From: CAZQYB01 sp964582985
Lineage (GTDB): Bacteria > Planctomycetota > Phycisphaerae > Sedimentisphaerales > Anaerobacaceae
Direction of reading: 5' to 3'
Length of the DNA: 15,776 nt
Assembly (NCBI GenBank): GCA_964582985.1
Contig: CAZOUM010000060.1
Location: 1-15,776, forward strand
In this document: positions 15,073 to 15,776 of the stretch, piece after piece
Layout: each line of letters begins with the position of its first letter
Position numbering within the stretch: position 1 is the stretch's first letter
Position numbers and translations under genes: made by a program
Notes under the pieces: model-generated
Told to the model about the DNA's origin: nothing
The model's database searches: none
The model's input: the letters and a program-made list of their open reading frames with translations, nothing else

Positions 15073-15088
15073 TGCAAACGGAGTGCCA
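15073..15088 (-). promoter_or_regulatory. Sigma54 (RpoN) -24/-12 promoter of groEL2
   Basis: On the leftward strand the 16-mer TGGCACTCCGTTTGCA fits the consensus TGGCACG-N4-TTGCW. All defined positions match except position 7 (T instead of G), including the invariant GG and GC with 10 bp between them. A preceding C also fits the YTGGCAC form. Transcription would start near 15062, giving a leader of about 61 nt before the ATG. Sigma54 promoters need an enhancer-binding AAA+ activator, and candidate dyads lie upstream. Confidence 0.65.
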
Positions 15089-15196
15089 GCTTTTGTCGGG
15101 GCAATGGAGTATTTGGAGGTGTTCTGCCATAAGTTCGTAGTTATTGGGCACTTACAAAATGCAAAATTGTGTATAGTCGAGCTTTGCAAGCGGATT

Positions 15197-15263
15197 TTGG
15201 CTGCCAAGAATGCAGCTTTTGGCATAAGAGAAGGGTGGTGGTCACGCCAATTTGACAGTTGGC
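15197..15263. promoter_or_regulatory. TTGGC/GCCAA dyads, possible activator-binding sites
   Basis: Two inverted repeats share the same half-site: TTGGC-T-GCCAA (15197-15207) and GCCAA-N8-TTGGC (15246-15263). A fifth half-site, TTGGC, lies at 15219-15223. They sit about 135-200 bp upstream of the predicted sigma54 start, the usual distance for enhancer-binding-protein sites. The assignment rests on position and symmetry only. Confidence 0.35.
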
Positions 15264-15271
15264 AGAGGGAG

Positions 15272-15298
15272 AAGTAAAAAGGCAAAAGTAAAAAGCCA
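15272..15298. repeat. Short tandem repeat, AAGTAAAAAG core
   Basis: Two adjacent units with 14-nt period share AAGTAAAAAG (15272-15281 and 15286-15295), followed by GC or CC and A. It is low-complexity intergenic sequence with no clear role. Confidence 0.5.
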
Positions 15299-15504
15299 TA
15301 GACGAATCGCCATCTGAATGTTCGGCCGGGGTGAAAATGGACCGTTGGTGATGCCGGAATATGCGGGAAATTGGGTGGTAAATTCTACTGATTTTTTGGG
15401 GGGATGTGGGTTTTTGGGAGATAAGTTCGGGTGATTTTGGGGGCAATCGTTGTTTTTGAGCGAAAAATGGGGGTGGTGAAGTTAGTTTGCAGGGTTTGGG
15501 CAAA

Positions 15505-15580
15505 ATAGGCAAGAAAAATTTGGTAAAAAATAAAAATGCAAAAATACAGAGCAAAATGGGAAAATGGGGGGCCGGGGGTC
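15505..15580 (+). repeat. A-rich intergenic direct repeat, copy 1
   Basis: This copy starts with ATAGGCAAG, runs through an A-rich block containing GCAAAAATACA and ends in a G-rich block finishing GGGTC. The core 15524-15580 matches 15644-15700 at about 81% over 57 bp, exactly 120 bp apart. Confidence 0.6.
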
Positions 15581-15622
15581 AGGGATCAGGGGGAAAAGCG
15601 TAGAGCGTGCAGCGGGTAGCGG

Positions 15623-15700
15623 ATAGGCAAGGAAAATCAAATATTAAAAATAAAAAAGCAAAAATACATATCAAAATTCAAAAATGGGGTGAAGCGGGTC
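15623..15700 (+). repeat. A-rich intergenic direct repeat, copy 2
   Basis: This is the partner of 15505-15580, with the same order of ATAGGCAAG, A-rich block with GCAAAAATACA, and GGGTC end. A 2-nt length difference falls between the ATAGGCAAG part and the core. Such dispersed A-rich units are typical of intergenic sequence in Phycisphaerae-like genomes, as far as I know. Confidence 0.6.
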
Positions 15701-15722
15701 GCGTTCAGGCACGGGTTATATG

Positions 15723-15750
15723 GCGGCGTTTGGCCGCTAATCGATATCGA
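15723..15750. other. Small hairpin and 10-bp palindrome
   Basis: GCGGC-GTTTG-GCCGC (15723-15737) forms a 5-bp GC stem. It is followed by the perfect palindrome TCGATATCGA (15741-15750). There is no T tract on either side, so it is not a clear terminator. It may belong to the regulatory region of a gene beyond the right edge. Confidence 0.3.
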
Positions 15751-15776
15751 GTTGCCTGGATACAGATTTAAAATCA

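Larger units (their letters stand above)
15002..15776. other. 775-bp gene-free region upstream of groEL2
   Basis: No credible gene is found here. Leftward and rightward frames of 89-137 codons exist, but they lack ribosome-binding sites, overlap the promoter or repeats, and have low-complexity composition. The region contains, from left to right, the groEL2 ribosome-binding site (15012-15017), a sigma54-type promoter, TTGGC dyads, a 14-nt-period tandem repeat (15272-15298), a G-rich interval (about 15395-15480) and a pair of A-rich long direct repeats. The upstream neighbour lies beyond the window. Confidence 0.6.

Noticed and set aside
15016..15285. Overlapping frames on both strands in the groEL2 leader
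   Set aside because: They cover the predicted sigma54 promoter and ribosome-binding site, lack start signals and match no family I recognise.
15002..15300. A CIRCE operator (HrcA site) upstream of groEL2
   Set aside because: I searched for TTAGCACTC-N9-GAGTGCTAA. Only a GAGTGC word (15081-15086) is present, with no partner at the right distance, and it belongs to the sigma54 element.
15141..15554. A 137-codon leftward open frame upstream of groEL2
   Set aside because: It is low-complexity (Pro/Ser/Lys/Phe-rich), has no ribosome-binding site and overlaps the A-rich repeats and the dyads. It is best explained by skewed base composition.

Overview
The window looks like a chromosomal fragment of a Planctomycetota bacterium, most likely of the Phycisphaerae type. 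This is an inference from gene content. The supporting signs are a type II pseudopilin with an H-X9-DG tail motif, a 'NRR.AQKSTGPRT..GK' protein followed by an NKPN-rich low-complexity tail, A-rich intergenic repeats, and a periplasmic GH29 fucosidase. No rRNA, tRNA, CRISPR array or intact mobile element was seen.

Layout. Positions 1-1795 (+) hold a small planctomycete-type hypothetical gene, a repetitive NKPN-coding stretch, and a VTT/TVP38-family membrane protein. Positions 2052-3794 (-) hold an M3-family zinc oligopeptidase with its own promoter. Positions 3795-4421 are largely non-coding but carry a short relic of a pseudopilin gene and a strong sigma70-type promoter. That promoter reads into a rightward cluster (4422-7659): a DUF2089 zinc-ribbon/HTH protein, a SHOCT-like multi-pass membrane protein, the C-terminal SPASM half of a radical SAM enzyme, a DUF2950-like anchored protein and an H-X9-DG pseudopilin. 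An imperfect 44-bp direct repeat, made of the tail of the SHOCT membrane gene, brackets the last three genes. This points to a past duplication or insertion.

Positions 7729-15001 (-) form a seven-gene leftward chaperone cluster, in transcription order groEL2, GH29 alpha-L-fucosidase, groES, groEL1, dnaJ, grpE and an FmdB-type zinc ribbon. The spacing is tight, with a 1-nt overlap at dnaJ/grpE and an interlocked grpE/fmdB junction. The two GroELs differ: the groES-linked copy has no GGM tail, while the upstream copy has an unusually long Gly/Met tail of about 30 residues. Directly upstream of groEL2 is a near-perfect sigma54 (-24/-12) promoter, with TTGGC/GCCAA dyads 135-200 bp further upstream. 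No CIRCE element was found. The best candidate for something unusual is therefore a sigma54-controlled chaperonin operon with an embedded secreted fucosidase. The last 775 bp are non-coding and repeat-bearing.
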